A stretch of DNA of 64,000 bases from Isoperla grammatica (GCA_945910005.1 OX246746.1:40712715-40776714); one strand, 5' to 3'. Counted from the stretch's first letter, positions 43,855 through 56,646 are shown. The notes: generated by a model from the letters alone, not told the origin. Program-made: numbers and translations.

Positions 43855-44992
43855 CTGAAGAGGGGAACATCAGGTTCAACAGCTGGTATTGCTATTCTCC
43901 GAACATAAGCCGTATGCAAGTGGTACGAGGGAAGCTAACATCACGGGATCGCTACTACGTACAGAATCCCGTATGATGAGTAAGGCACCAAGGAGTCATT
44001 CGGAGGAGAAACAGAATCTAACGATAATGTACAATTTGTATCAATTCCCTATTCATTAGTATTAATTTTAAGGGGAAAAGCAATAAATCTAGTCATCTGG
44101 AAAATATTGCTCGTTATTATTTAGTTCATGTTACAAAAGTAGTGAAATATCAGTAAGAAAGCGATGAAAGTCGAAGCTGTTTTGTGCCCGCTTTTTTTTT
44201 ACATGACCCGACGTTATTACGTTTAAAAAATTATCTACATGTTGTAGAATATAGTTAATCAAAAACTGTTGTTATATCCCTGCATGTCACCTTATATTTT
44301 TCTAATATGAAATGCTGTGAATGTAATCTTGTGAGACTTTAGTAACAATGTTTTACGTTATACCAGTGCATTTATAATTTGTCCGTCATAGAAAAGTAGT
44401 TAAATGCAGATTTAACAATCCCAAAGGTTTTGTTTTTCCAACATATGGAAGCCTGTGTATGTGTGCCTTATTTTCAATATAATCTGGGACTTCCCATTTA
44501 CAAATACTCAGTGCTTAGTTATATGGTGGACGCGTCTATCTTCTTCTTTTTCGTGGGCGGACGCGTCCGCCCATTTATTTTTTGGAAGAGTCCTAATTGA
44601 AAAGTAATGAAAATTCAATACGGTGTTGTAATATACTGTAGCCTGCCTGTAGTCACTGTACTAATGTGTCAACTGGACTCTCCTTGGTACTTGACAAGTA
44701 TAATATGATAATATGCCAGCTTGATTGGCGGGGGTGTGGGAATAGGTAGGCCTAGGTATTTTTGTTTTCCTTAAGGTCAAGTAAGTAGGTGACAAGAAAA
44801 GATTATTTCTGTTACAGAAAACGAAAAACTGCAAGACGCCTCTCGAGTCGATCCAACCCCCCCCCCCCCCCCCCCCCCCCCCCACCCCTAGGGTTGCCTG
44901 CCATACGTCACGCTTCGTGCGGGATAATCCCGATATTACATCTCAGGTCGCGCAATACAATGTTGCGACGTTTAGTTTACAATATAAGATAT
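43855..44992. other. Unannotated, with an 18-bp palindrome and a C-run
   Basis: GGGCGGACGCGTCCGCCC (44555-44572) is a perfect 18-bp palindrome, with a related GTGGACGCGTC 25 bp before it. A C-run lies at about 44859-44883. No gene seen. Confidence 0.6.
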
Positions 44993-45254
44993 CAGGGCTC
45001 AGATTCACAAAGGTGCCTAAGTGCTAAGACGTCCTAGTTTAGGCAAAGCTTAGTGATATAAATCACGCATATGTCGTCCTGCAATGTCATAAAGATACAA
45101 TATAGTAAATATATAAACAATTTAACTTATAGTATTTTATTTGTGAATGTGTAACTTAGTAATGTCTAGAGATGATTTATCTTGATTTATCTAGTTAGGA
45201 TTTGCCTAACTTAAGACAACTTAGAGTTAGACATATTTGTGAATCCAGGCCCTG
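44993..45254. mobile_element. 262-bp MITE
   Basis: The left end CAGGGCTCAGATTCACAAAG matches the inverse right end CAGGGCCTGGATTCACAAAT. Subterminal CTAAG-rich stretches also pair. No coding capacity; superfamily not assigned. Confidence 0.62.
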
Positions 45255-45429
45255 CAGTCCGGAACATGCTCAGTTATCAACAGCCAATTAGTTCTAGTCA
45301 ATGTTCCAATTCATTTTGGTGGTTTTCTGGTTTTTGAACTACAAAAATGACAGTATTTCGGTATAACATTCAGTCCGGTATGTTTTATGAAACGCTAAGA
45401 ATGCACTCTAAAACCCCAGTGTAAACAAA

Positions 45430-46070
45430 TTTCACCTGCGGCGCTAATACTTGTTCTCAATCCCCCAGGGGAAAACGTAGAAGTGGTTCATGAATTTAAA
45501 TATCTAGGCATCACCATTGATAAAAACCTTACATTTGAGAAGCATGCGCATGCAGTCATAAAGAAATTAGCCAGGAAAGTAGGATTGTTTCGTTTACAAA
45601 TTAGGAATAAAATTACCATTCGCCAGGCAATTAAAACACCACATTTCGACTATTGCACTAAAATTCTAAAATTCTATCTTTGCAAAGGGAATGAAAATAT
45701 TTAATAGATTACCATTAGAGATTAGAAATATGCACGACGTCATTAAAATTAGATTACATTAATGTCATAAAGTCAAAGAGGGTGGATTGAATCAAGAGGT
45801 TACCGGAACAGAAGATTTCTGGACAAAATTAAAATAGTTTGCCGACTACAAAGTGATAAATGAAAACAATCACACAACACAACTATTTGTACTAACAATT
45901 GTTATAAGTATTAATATTTAAATTTAGTTTTATGAATTTACTTTATATAATGGCTTATGTTAACATGTCCATGATGCTGTTTTGTAAATTATATATTTTG
46001 TCTTTTCGTTTCATTATCACCTGTTTTAAATGCAAATTGTGAAATAGCAATAATGCTAATAAAAATTACT
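45430..46070 (+). pseudogene. LINE fragment (C-terminal RT region and 3' end)
   Basis: EFKYLGITIDKNLTFEKH, KKLARKVGLFRL and HFDYCTKIL match the region just after the catalytic part of jockey/CR1-type reverse transcriptase. Broken after about 70 codons. The 3' end reaches GCTAATAAAAATTACTTTTA. Confidence 0.65.
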
Positions 46071-46952
46071 TTTACTACTACTTATGCGGTATTGTCACTT
46101 CACGACGAAATTGAAACCGTCACGTCAATGTCAAGTATGGCCGGAGAACCAATTTCGACTTGTAATAGAAGCTCAAAGTATTCGTATTGCAAGGAAGATG
46201 CAAACGAGGTGTTGGGGTGGACTAGCTCCCCCTCCCCGCTGAACGCCGTCAGCAGGTGTCAACAGCGAGACAACGCCACGTCAGCAGGTGACAGCACACA
46301 ACAGCACGGCAACGCCACGTCAGCACGTCAGCGCGTCAGCTCGTTAGTGCGTCAGCGCAACATGCGTCTCGGCCAACTCTCGGCTCAACTAACACGCATT
46401 TTAAATGAACGGGAAATTATTTTCGCACTGCAACATGAGGGAAATTCCAAAAGCTTTCTCAAGGTGCAACCTCCATATTTTAGGACGCAGGGAAAAAGCG
46501 AGGAGTAAATGCAAAGTGAATAGCGAACAACCGGAGCAGGAATCTGGGACTGGGAGAAGAACTGTTGACATTGACGAATTATAGATTGTAGAAATGCCAA
46601 ATTGTGAAAGGAGAGGGTGGTTTAGAGGGAAAACTAAAAGAAAATTGATGATGGAAAAGCAAACGATGAAACTTCCACGCCAAACAAACCCAAACCGTGA
46701 AGAAAAAATAGTTTTTACAGCAAGAAAAAATACGCTGAAGAGGAAAAACAAACCAGAGAGTCGGTAATGCAATAGAAAACAAAAGATTTCAACAATTATC
46801 GTGGCGTCTGCCAAGAAGACAAGAAAACTTTCCACAAAGAAACGGCTGAATGTTGATGAAAGTAAGAAGTTTGGAAGGAAGTTGAGCTTGGTCTCAGTTT
46901 TGAGAAGCATTGCTGCTTAAAACAGTATGACGTCACCAGACTCCCATGTGTG
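46071..46952. other. Unannotated, partly GC-rich
   Basis: About 46235-46380 is GC-rich with repeated ACGTCAGCA-type words. A plus-strand frame of 151 codons crosses it but looks non-coding. Confidence 0.4.
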
Positions 46953-47520
46953 TCACTAGTCACTAGTCACTAGTCACTAGTCACTAGTCACTAGTCACTA
47001 GTCACTAGTCGCTAGTCACTAGTCACTAGTCACTAGTCACTAGTCACTAGTCACTAGTCACTAGTCACTAGTCACTAGTCACTAGTCACTAGTCACTAGT
47101 CACTAGTCACTAGTCACTAGTCACTAGTCACTAGTCACTAGTCACTAGTCACTAGTCACTAGTCACTAGTCACTAGTCACTAGTCACTAGTCACTAGTCA
47201 CTAGTCACTAGTCACTAGTCACTAGTCACTAGTCACTAGTCACTAGTCACTAGTCACTAGTCACTAGTCACTAGTCACTAGTCACTAGTCACTAGTCACT
47301 AGTCACTAGTCACTAGTCACTAGTCACTAGTCACTAGTCACTAGTCACTAGTCACTAGTCACTAGTCACTAGTCACTAGTCACTAGTCACTTGTCACTAG
47401 TCACTAGTCACTAGTCACTAGTCACTAGTCACTTGTCACTTGTCACTAGTCACTAGTCACTAGTCACTAGTCGCTAGTCACTTGTCACTTGTCACTTGTC
47501 ACTAGTCCCTAGGTACTAGG
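46953..47520. repeat. (CACTAGT)n heptamer array
   Basis: About 80 units of CACTAGT. Near the right end variants CACTTGT, CGCTAGT and CCCTAGG accumulate, so the array degrades towards 47520. Every standard unit holds the palindrome ACTAGT. Confidence 0.98.
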
Positions 47521-47535
47521 CACTAGTCCCTACGT

Positions 47536-48254
47536 CAGTGGTTCCCAATCTTATTTTATTCAAGGCACCCCAAACCTACATTAAGTAGACACGCGCCCCC
47601 CCCCCCCCCCCTCACGCCTTCCACTAAAGTCGACGACGCTAAAAACCAATAATTTTAAAAATATATATGAATTGTAATAAATCAACATTTTGCAAATTTA
47701 ATTTAATGATTTAATTACTGTACCGCCACTTACTTTTAGTTGGCTATACAGTGAGAAATGTAGCTTTGACGATTTTTGCAAATGTCTTTGATTTGTGGTC
47801 GGTTAGTGGACACACATACTCTCATTTCCCCTTCAACTTATAGAAATCGCTCTTTTTTATTAAATTTAATGGTTGTTTATGCTGAAACGCCCAACTCTCA
47901 CAGAAGTCTTATCTTGATAACTGTCTTATAAATTTGATCATGCTTTCTAAATTGTTTCTGAACTGGTGAATTCTGAACTGTTTGTTATTAAGGATTGAAG
48001 GGGGTCGAGGGTGAGTGTATAAATCTGCTGTAGTCTACACAATTTGCATCCTCCATGTAATATAATTATTACGTTTCAGTGAAAATTCAATCTTGTATAG
48101 ACTATTATTGAGATATATTTTCGTTGTACTGTTAAAAGATTAATAATATTATTTTGTTCTATTTTCATTATATTCAGGAACAAGGTTTTTTCAATTTCAA
48201 CGAAAACTTCCCGGCCCCCCTAGGAGAGGTTCGCGGCCCCCTGGTTGTCCATTG
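47536..48254. mobile_element. hAT-like element with perfect 8-bp target duplication
   Basis: 719 bp. The left end CAGTGGTTCCCAATCTTATT and the inverse of the right end, CAATGGACAACCAGGGGGCC, are hAT-like. It is flanked by exact CCCTACGT at 47528-47535 and 48255-48262. A C-run lies near the left end (47598-47611). No transposase frame. Confidence 0.8.
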
Positions 48255-48327
48255 CCCTACGTTATGATACCTACTCAAGTAGTAAGTGCGTGTCACTCGT
48301 AAGTTGTGAGTCTCTACTCGCTATTCA

Positions 48328-49640
48328 AGGATGTGTGAGTTACTAGCACCTGTTGAAGGATGTGTGAGTTACTAGCACCTGGTCAAGGATGTGTGAGTTA
48401 CTAGCACCTGTTGAAGGATGTGTGAGTTACTAGCACCTGTTGAAGGATGTGTGAGTTACTAGCACCTGGTCAAGGATGTGTGAGTTACTAGCACCTGTTG
48501 AAGGATGTGTGAGTTACTAGCACCTGGTCAAGGATGTGTGAGTTACTAGCACCTGTTGAAGGATGTGTGAGTTACTAGCACCTGGTCAAGGATGTGTGAG
48601 TTACTAGCACGAGCACCTATTCAAGGATGTGTAAGTTACTAGCACCTGTTGAAGGATGTGTGAGTTACTAGCACCTGGTCAAGGATGTGTAAGTTACTAG
48701 CACCTGGTCAAGGATGTGTAAGTTACTAGCACCTGTTCAAGGATGTGTGAGTTACTAGCACCTGTTCAAGGATGTGTGAGTTACTAGTACCTGTTGAAGA
48801 ATGTGTGAGTTACTAGCACCTGGTCAAGGATGTGTGAGTTACTAGCACCTGTTGAAGGATGTGTGAGTTACTAGCACCTGGTCAAGGATGTGTGAGTTAC
48901 TAGCACGAGCACCTATTCAAGGATGTGTAAGTTACTAGCACCTGTTGAAGGATGTGTGAGTTACTAGCACCTGGTCAAGGATGTGTAAGTTACTAGCACC
49001 TGGTCAAGGATGTGTAAGTTACTAGCACCTGTTCAAGGATGTGTGAGTTACTAGCACCTGTTCAAGGATGTGTGAGTTACTAGTACCTGTTGAAGAATGT
49101 GTGAGTTACTAGCACCTGGTCAAGGATGTGTGAGTTACTAGCACCTGTTGAAGGATGTGTGAGTTACTAGCACCTGGTCAAGGATGTGTAAGTTACTAGC
49201 ACCTGGTCAAGGATGTGTAAGTTACTAGCACCTGTTCAAGGATGTGTGAGTTACTAGCACCTGTTCAAGGATGTGTGAGTTACTAGTACCTGTTGAAGGA
49301 TGTGTGAGTTACTAGTACCTGTTGAAGAATGTGTGAGTTACTAGCACCTGGTCAAGGATGTGTAAGTTACTAGCACCTGTTTAAGGATGTGTGAGTTACT
49401 AGCACCTGTTCAAGTATGTGAGAGGCACTGTTACCTACTTAAGTACGTGTAAGTTACTAGCACCTATTAAAGGATGTGTGAGTTACTAGCACCTGTTTAA
49501 GGATGTGTAAGTTTCTAGCACTTGTTCAAGGATGTGTAAGTTACTAGCACCTATTCAAGGATGTGTGAGTTACTAGCACCTGTTCAAGGATGTGTAAGTT
49601 ACTAGCACCTATTCAAGGATGTGAGAGGCACTAGTACTGA
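48328..49640. repeat. 29-bp minisatellite with higher-order structure
   Basis: About 45 units: GGATGTGTGAGTTACTAGCA then CCTGTTGAA, alternating with CCTGGTCAA and CCTGTTCAA. The inserted word GAGCAC appears at about 48611 and 48907 and the following variant order repeats, giving a 296-bp higher-order copy (ten units plus 6 bp). Confidence 0.96.
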
Positions 49641-50819
49641 CTCAAGTCAAGTTCCTGCTAATGTTTGTGTTGTTATGTGTATAATTATAATATAACCATT
49701 CGTACTGACGTAATATGTCCCATCAATGTGCGTTTGTGTGTGTGTATGTGTAATAGAGGCCTTCTGTATGTGCATATAGATGTGCGTGCATATGTGTAGC
49801 CTATGCCTAACCTGCACGGGTCGGAAATATGTTATCACCAACCGGCCCGCAACCGCTAAGTTAAAACTCAGCCCGCACCCGCTAACCGCGATTTTTTAAG
49901 AACTTTATCCGTAACCGCACCCGCATCTGCGAGATCAAACTGCACCCGCACTCGCAACCCGCCATATTTTCTGGGTTTTCTATAATTTGTGTGTGTAAAT
50001 GCGGGATGTAAAGAAAGGAAATCACGCTGTAATCTTCTAAAGCGTTTGTTGCATCTCGTCAAATGATAATATTCATATATTTTATAAACATACTTTTATT
50101 TTCAGAAAACGAGTGAATATTAAATATTGACATTTTTTGAAATTGTGAAAAATTCCGATTTTCATCAACCTGACCCCAAACCGCAATTTAAAACATATTT
50201 TACCCGCAACAAGTATATGTTTTGCTGATACCCGCGGATATCAGTCCTCTACCTATGGGGATGATATTCAAATAGGATAGACCGGAGGAACTGGTGAGAG
50301 GAGTCACAAAGCGCCTTTGGGCCATTTCTTCAAATCCAGCCACTTCCATTTTCAAATGATTAAAAAAATCAAATGTTATTGTTTCAAGGGATGTTATTTA
50401 GTATAATAATTCCGTTGGATTGTTCAGTCTGCAGTTTTCTAACTCTGTGCATCTTACACAATATTAATGATTTTGATGGTTGTTGTTAAGACAACTATTG
50501 ATCGTTCAGTCATTCGCATCTAACATGTTTACTTCTAGCTCTCCGAACCAAGAGGCAAGGGGTGCGGGGGAGGGCGTGGGCACTGCCAGTGCATTAATCA
50601 TTATGGGCGCTCTGTATTGTCAATCAAATGTGCTTCTAACCGCTGTATGCATTAACATCACTAGGGCCGTCTACACTTACTTTATTATTGTAGGGAGTTT
50701 TCACAGAGCAGCCACGCGTACATTTCTTCTACGAGCCAAACAGAAAACAGTTCTGGGGAAAAGAAATGAGCGTAGTTTTAAGGCTTTAGTGCTCAATGGT
50801 GTTACAAGAAATTTTAGTG

Positions 50820-50820
<1 letters not shown>
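49641..50820. other. Unannotated, with a CCCGC-rich possible hAT relic
   Basis: 49810-49970 is rich in ACCCGCACCCGC words, and the right part has GATACCCGCGGATATCAGTC near 50228. Such CCCGC-rich subterminal blocks occur in some hAT elements, but no matching ends or target duplication were found. Confidence 0.3.

Positions 50821-50903
<83 letters not shown>
50821..50903. repeat. (ATA)n microsatellite at a LINE 3' end
   Basis: About 27 ATA units directly next to the 3' end of a minus-strand LINE fragment. Confidence 0.95.
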
Positions 50904-50906
<3 letters not shown>

Positions 50907-51500
50907 TAATAATTATTATTTTTTTATTTATTTTTTTTATTGAATTTTACATCAGCACACAACACCGCACACAAATTTACATCCGATTCCCACAAAACTT
51001 GATGACAAGCTTGTCTGTGGGTTAATAACATAAAATAAAATTATATGTGGACGCACCAACGAAATGAACTTGTATTAAAGTATAGATTATAACAAGATAA
51101 AATTAGACGAAACCTTATTTCTTACAATGGGAAAATAAATACACAATTTCTAAGTACTTACACTTCATTACCAAACAAAAGAAACTCTTTAATCCTAATC
51201 TTAACTTCACTAATTCTATCTAAATCCTTTAAATCCAATAGCAACATATTAAAACATAACGGCACACTATAACTCAAATATCGTTTACCATATTTATTTA
51301 TAACTAAAGAAACTCTATATTCTTTACAAGCTTTCGCTCTCGTAGACACACTATGTTCAATATCCAGTTTATAATCAGGTTTGTAGTACAAATGCATTAA
51401 GAATTTATAAGTATATAACAAATGTTCAGGTAATAAATACGAAATTTTAAATAAGTCATTATGAGAGCAGTCTTCTGTTAGGTGTTTTGGTAAAATGATT
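50904..51500 (-). pseudogene. LINE fragment (3' end)
   Basis: 87 codons (51421-51158) with KEYRVSLVINKYGKRYLSYS and IKEFLLFGN, like the C-terminal tail of LINE ORF2, followed by about 250 bp of 3' UTR ending in the ATT-type microsatellite. 5'-truncated. Confidence 0.55.
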
Positions 51501-51681
51501 TATAACATTTTGATCTGTAAACTCAAAATATGATTCATATAAACGGGGGACGCATTCCCCCAGGCCAACAACGCATGAGGGCAATCGACTCCACTAACGC
51601 GATATAGACTGTGCGCAATAAGCTAAAAGGAAGTATACTTTTTAGATGATACAATTGAGACAATTGAGAGATTGATTAAAT

Positions 51682-51917
<236 letters not shown>

Positions 51918-52440
51918 TAGTCTTTATTAGACGAAGTTAAGCTAAAAGCTTCTTTACAACTTAACCATACACTACATTTACAATGAGTACAGACAATATT
52001 AATGCTCAATAATACAACACGTACAGTAATGAATTGAAAATTAACATCTATAAGCTGACATTAAGAATGAATACATATAAAAGTGACTAGGCCTGCAATT
52101 TAGAAGAATTATAACAAATAAAATAATATAATTTACTTTCTACTATGGCTGTGATTGTGAGGACAGTAAAAATATTTTTATTTTTAATTTGAATACATTT
52201 TTGGGTTTTGTAATTATTAACTTAGAGAGTTATACAGCTTTATTGCGGTATATGTGAAAGAACGTTGGAACATAGTTGTAGAATGTGTATATAACGTTAG
52301 TTTGTATGCATTTCGTGTATTGGCTGGGAACTTGCTGCTTCTTTTAATGAGTTTATTGTATAAATAGGGTCGGGATTGCTTTGTAAGGATTGTGTTGATA
52401 AGTGTCCCAAGGTGAGATTTCCTTCTATTTTCCATGGTTA
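51918..52440 (-). pseudogene. LINE fragment (C-terminus and 3' end)
   Basis: 72 codons (52435-52217) ending MFQRSFTYTAIKLYNSLS, which corresponds to FRKTFTYNASKIYNSLLQ in the LINE at 58575. The 3' UTR ends TAATAAAGACTATTATTATT on the minus strand. Confidence 0.65.
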
Positions 52441-52519
52441 ACTAACCAATTTCTTTACATCGGTGTGATATGTGTTCATACTTTTTACAACGCTTATATT
52501 AACTTGCCTTGTTTGTCTG

Positions 52520-53290
52520 GACGGAATCTTTGAATCGATATTCCACCTACTTTTAGATGTCCGATCAAGCTGAAAGTTTTTACACAGACGTATTCCTGAT
52601 GACAATACATTAATCAACTGTAATATTTACTAAATTGTCAATTAATTCATCATAATTAATTAATTAATGTTTTACATGGAAATCGATGAATCTTTGAATC
52701 GATATTCCACCTACATCTAAATGTCCGATCAAGCTAAAATTGTTTACACAGACGTATTTCTAATGACAATACATGAATCAACTGTCATATTTACTAAATT
52801 GTTAATAAATTCATCATAATTAATTAATTAATGTTTTATATGGAAATCGATGTTAAACCCACTTCCCAACGTCAAATCGAGTTGAACGTTTTCACACAGA
52901 CGCATTCTTAATGACAATACACGAATCAATTGTCATATTTACTAAATTGTTAATTAATTTATCATAATTAATTGATTAATGTTTTATATGGAAATCGATG
53001 TTTAACCCACTTTCCAACGTCAAATCAAGTTGAAAGTTTTCACACAGACGTATTCTTAATGACAATACACTAATCAATTGTCATATTAACTAAATAATCA
53101 ATTAATTCATCATAATTAATTAATTGATGTTTTATATGGGGATCGATAAAACACTCACTTTCGAACGTCGAATTGAGCTTAAAGTTTTCACACAGACGTA
53201 TTCTTAATGACAATACATGAATCAATTGTCATATTTACTAAAAAATCAATTAAACCATCATAATTAATAAATCGGTATTCGATATATACT
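52520..53290 (+). repeat. ~148-bp satellite, about five to six units
   Basis: ACACAGACGTATTC or close variants recur at about 148-bp spacing; same family as 11215-12285. Confidence 0.88.
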
Positions 53291-53321
53291 CGATTGCAAG
53301 ATTCTTTAAGACTTAAAAGTA

Positions 53322-53625
53322 TAAAATAATATTACATGAAAAAAATATATTTTTTTTAAAACAACACTTATATTTAAATGCACTAAAAAGCAAAAAATAA
53401 ATTTTCGCCCAACAAATTTTTGCCTCACTCGGAAAATAAAAGCGTTGGGCGCATTCCCTGCATAAACAGCAGAATACTGCAATCTATGTCAATACCGAAA
53501 ACGCCCAACGCTCTTATTTTCCGAGTGAGGCAAACATTTGTTGGGCGAAAATTTATTTTTTGCTTTTTAGTGCATTTAAATATAAGCGTTGTTTTTAAAA
53601 AAATATATTTTTTTCATGTAATATT
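53322..53625. repeat. Long palindrome, third copy
   Basis: Inverse arms of about 130 bp around the loop CCCTGCATAAACAGCAG. Arms are slightly less matched than in copy 1 (CGCTTTTATT against CGCTCTTATT; GGGCGCATTCCC in place of GGGCGCTTTCCC). Confidence 0.9.
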
Positions 53626-54640
53626 TTTATATTTAGAGAAAATCTCACACATGCATTTTGTGCTCTTTGTATTCTTTGTTTATCAACAGCGTCCAAACAT
53701 GGGCCATGCCCATAGATGATATCTGCATAATCGAATTGTGATAGTACCGAGTCTTCAAGCATCAGTTTTACTTCTTGTGGCAACATGTGTTGGAATATTT
53801 TGTAATGATGTTGTAATTTTCCATAACATGCTTGGATAAGAAGATATGTGTGCTTTTAAATCTTAGTCCGGAGTCTAGATATAACCCTAGATTTGTATAT
53901 ACATCTGTTATAGGAATTATTTTTCCTCCTATTGATACCTAAAAGTTTGGGTCACATGTCTGTGACAGTACTTTTGTAATACCTTTTGGTTGACCAAAGT
54001 AAATGACTGCTGACTTGCTTGTGTTCATAATAAGTGATTGTTTTTTTAAATGTTTCCTCGATATTTTTAAGTTCTAAATTTATTTACCTAGCTGCTTCAT
54101 TGTGATTTTTAATAAGAAATGAGTGATATTTTTGCGTTTCATCATAATATGCATGGTTTTTGCCAAAGCGTGTCCGATTGATTATGTCTGATGTATATAT
54201 TGAAAAAAATAGTGGGCTCAGGATAGCCCCTTGTGGGACACCTGAGGTTACCCTTTCTGCATTTGATACCTCCATACCTATTTGTATTTTTTTTTAATCT
54301 GTAAGTTAGGAAACTTTCTATTAATGTGGATGCTGATCTATTTAATCCAAAATATGAAACTTTAGCTAGAAGAAGAGAGTGATCAAGCGTATCAAAGGCT
54401 TTCGAGTAGTCTAAAGGGTAGTAGCACTAGTGCGGTAACCATACTTGCATCATTTGCTCTAATTAGGTCATCTACAATGTGTGCCAGAGCTGTTGTTGTA
54501 CTGTGGTTTGACCTGAAACCCGATTGATTATCAGGGATTATATTATTTTTTGAGCAGTATATCCAATTACCTTGTAGGGTTGTGGACTTCAGTGCTGATG
54601 TTACAAGAAGAAGTGTTATCTGTCCAATGACTTCACAGAA
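53626..54640 (-). pseudogene. Decayed LINE reverse transcriptase
   Basis: Pieces on the minus strand in order: DYSKAFDTLDHSLLLAK (near 54400), VTSGVPQGAILSPLFFSIYT (near 54200), and QFDYADIIYGHGPCLD ... RAQNACVRFSLNI (near 53700). These match the LINE at 58575 (IDYADVVYGPCL, GQNACVRFI). Frame broken repeatedly. Confidence 0.72.
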
Positions 54641-55261
54641 TACATGGACTGACCCTTTTATTTGATTTTAGTACTGTTTCCAAAGTTGTGAAAGTTTTAA
54701 GTATTGGCTCTAATATTTTGCAATGTTTGTGTGTTACATTATATCATACTACTTTTACCACACACATATATTATACCTTGCCTCATTTTAAACCTCTGTT
54801 TTGGGTATTCTGTTTTATTAGGTCTAAATTGTGATGTCTAAATTAGTTCATCACTAGATAATGTTTGCTGGTACAGTATTTGCCAGTATTTACACGTACA
54901 GTATTTGCCTTTAAATACCATATAACAAATAATAGTAACAAACAACAATGGATTATATCATTATCACTATCAGAATTATTTCAAGCCATCAGTACGATTC
55001 GTTACAGTTTTCTTACTGTAATAATTATAATCATTGTGAGTGTGATACATCAAAACTGTTGCGAGCCCAGTTATTGATTTTGTAGCCAAAGGTTCGTTAT
55101 GTAAAACTTAAATGTAACGTTAATTTAATTGATGGTAAATGATGAACGTACAGTATTATATTTGCTTTGTTTTACCGTTTTAATCCAATATATTCAGACG
55201 TAAACGGTACCGGTAAGTGCCTCCTCAAGACTGTTTAGTTTAGTGAGCCTATTATTCTTAT
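54641..55261. other. Unannotated AT-rich sequence
   Basis: Nothing recognised. Confidence 0.4.
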
Positions 55262-55435
55262 TAATGTGGAGATAATACTTGCTCGTAGGAAATCTGCCCT
55301 GAGAGTGGCTGGGAAAAACTTCGAAAAAAAAACTTTCGTCAGGATTGCCAGTGTATAGCAGGTATAGAACAGGCGACCTCCCGAATGAAAGCCTCGTGTG
55401 CCAGCACCGAGCTATCTCTATCGGTATCATTTGGA
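55262..55435 (-). mobile_element. tRNA-derived SINE, SINE-2 related
   Basis: Minus strand: ATAGCTCGGTGCTGGCACAC as A-box region, GGTCGCCTGTTCTATACC as a decayed B box, then CTGGCAATCCTGACGAAAGT and TTTTTCCCAGCCACTCTCAG, parallel to the SINE-2 body. Confidence 0.55.
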
Positions 55436-56374
55436 GAGAATACGTGCCAATAATTCCTTGTTAGGACTTATATGTACATAGCAGTTAGTCCTTACTTAAT
55501 CATTAACACCTATGTCGACAATGAAAGCGAACAAACCAGACATTTGTTTTTCATAGTAACTTGTTTTGACAACATTGCAGACAATTGATGCTACAATTGT
55601 TTAAAATATTTAAAATGAATTAGAATTACTTTTAATAAGATAATATTTTGTCAACATTAATATTTCTGTCCTGTATCCCGAATACGTAGATTATTATGAT
55701 AAACCCACAATCTAGTAACATTAACTCGTTTGGTGTTTATGATAAAATATGAAATCACATTTTTGCACCGAAATGGTTCCCTGAATGTTCTTCACGGTAG
55801 AGATATTGTCTGCTACTTGCTTCGGATGCTACATGATATACTCCACGAAAATATCTTGAATCGTTGGACCTGTGCGTGACGAAAACCCATAGAAATCTGT
55901 AAATTGAAGTGGAGATGGCGATGGGCGCAGAGTGGTGGGATGTTACACGAGGTCCCAATCAAGACGTGGTGGTTCGATTCCCGCTATGTTTCCCATGAAA
56001 ATCATGAAATATGAAATCCTTATTATATACAGGTTTGATGTTGTTTAATAAAATGTTGAAAGCAAATAAGATAAGAGTAGATGTTTTTAGATAGTCGCTG
56101 AATAGATTCAAAGGTGTGTGCGCCACCTTTGATGACAATAAAGTTGCATAATTTTATCTGTTGATGTGTTGTGTGTAATGGTCACGTCCATGATTTCAAC
56201 AAATTGATGGCCAATTATTGTCCATGATGTTAGTAATTGTACATTATATAATGTAGTAGCTAATAGCTAATGCAGCTAAAATAAAGAACATTATACAAAC
56301 AATATTATTATTATTATGAACAGCTATGCAGCGTGTTAATATTACCGTATTCATGTAGTCTATAGAGTAAATAC
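55436..56374. other. Unannotated, with a B-box-like site
   Basis: GGTGGTTCGATTCCCGC near 55970 looks like a SINE B box, but the rest is not clear. Otherwise no feature. Confidence 0.35.
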
Positions 56375-56590
56375 TCTATAATGCTGGAGGTCTATGGTTC
56401 GATAACGGCCACCGGCAATTACGACTCAAGTTTTCCGAGATTTTCCTTAGTCACAAGGGATAGAGTTCTACTAACAGCCCTCGGACATTCCTTCTCGACT
56501 ATATAAGTACCCTAATATACCAATAGGATAGGTAGTTGCATTAAGAGAGACGCATCAGATGAAACTGATTTGCACTCTACAGTCAGTCGA
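56375..56590 (+). mobile_element. SINE-2 copy
   Basis: GGTTCGATAACGGCCACCGG as decayed B box, then TTTCCTTAGTCACAAGGG and CTACTAACAGCCCTCGGACA, with an ending TTAAGAGAGACGCATCAGAT comparable to the 43478 copy. Confidence 0.65.
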
Positions 56591-56646
56591 ACACTCTAAT
56601 TCTGGAGGCTCCTACGGAAATTGATTACTATTATGTATGTATCTTG

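Larger units (their letters stand above)
52487..53625 (+). mobile_element. Satellite-palindrome composite element, copy 3
   Basis: Same start (ACAACGCTTATATTAACTTG), satellite block, junction GATTGCAAGATTCTTTAAGA and palindrome as copy 1, with fewer satellite units (about five to six). Its right end abuts a decayed LINE. Confidence 0.75.

Noticed and set aside
46053..46508. Plus-strand frame of 151 codons
   Set aside because: Starts in a LINE 3' end and runs through a repetitive ACGTCAGC-rich patch; no domain features.
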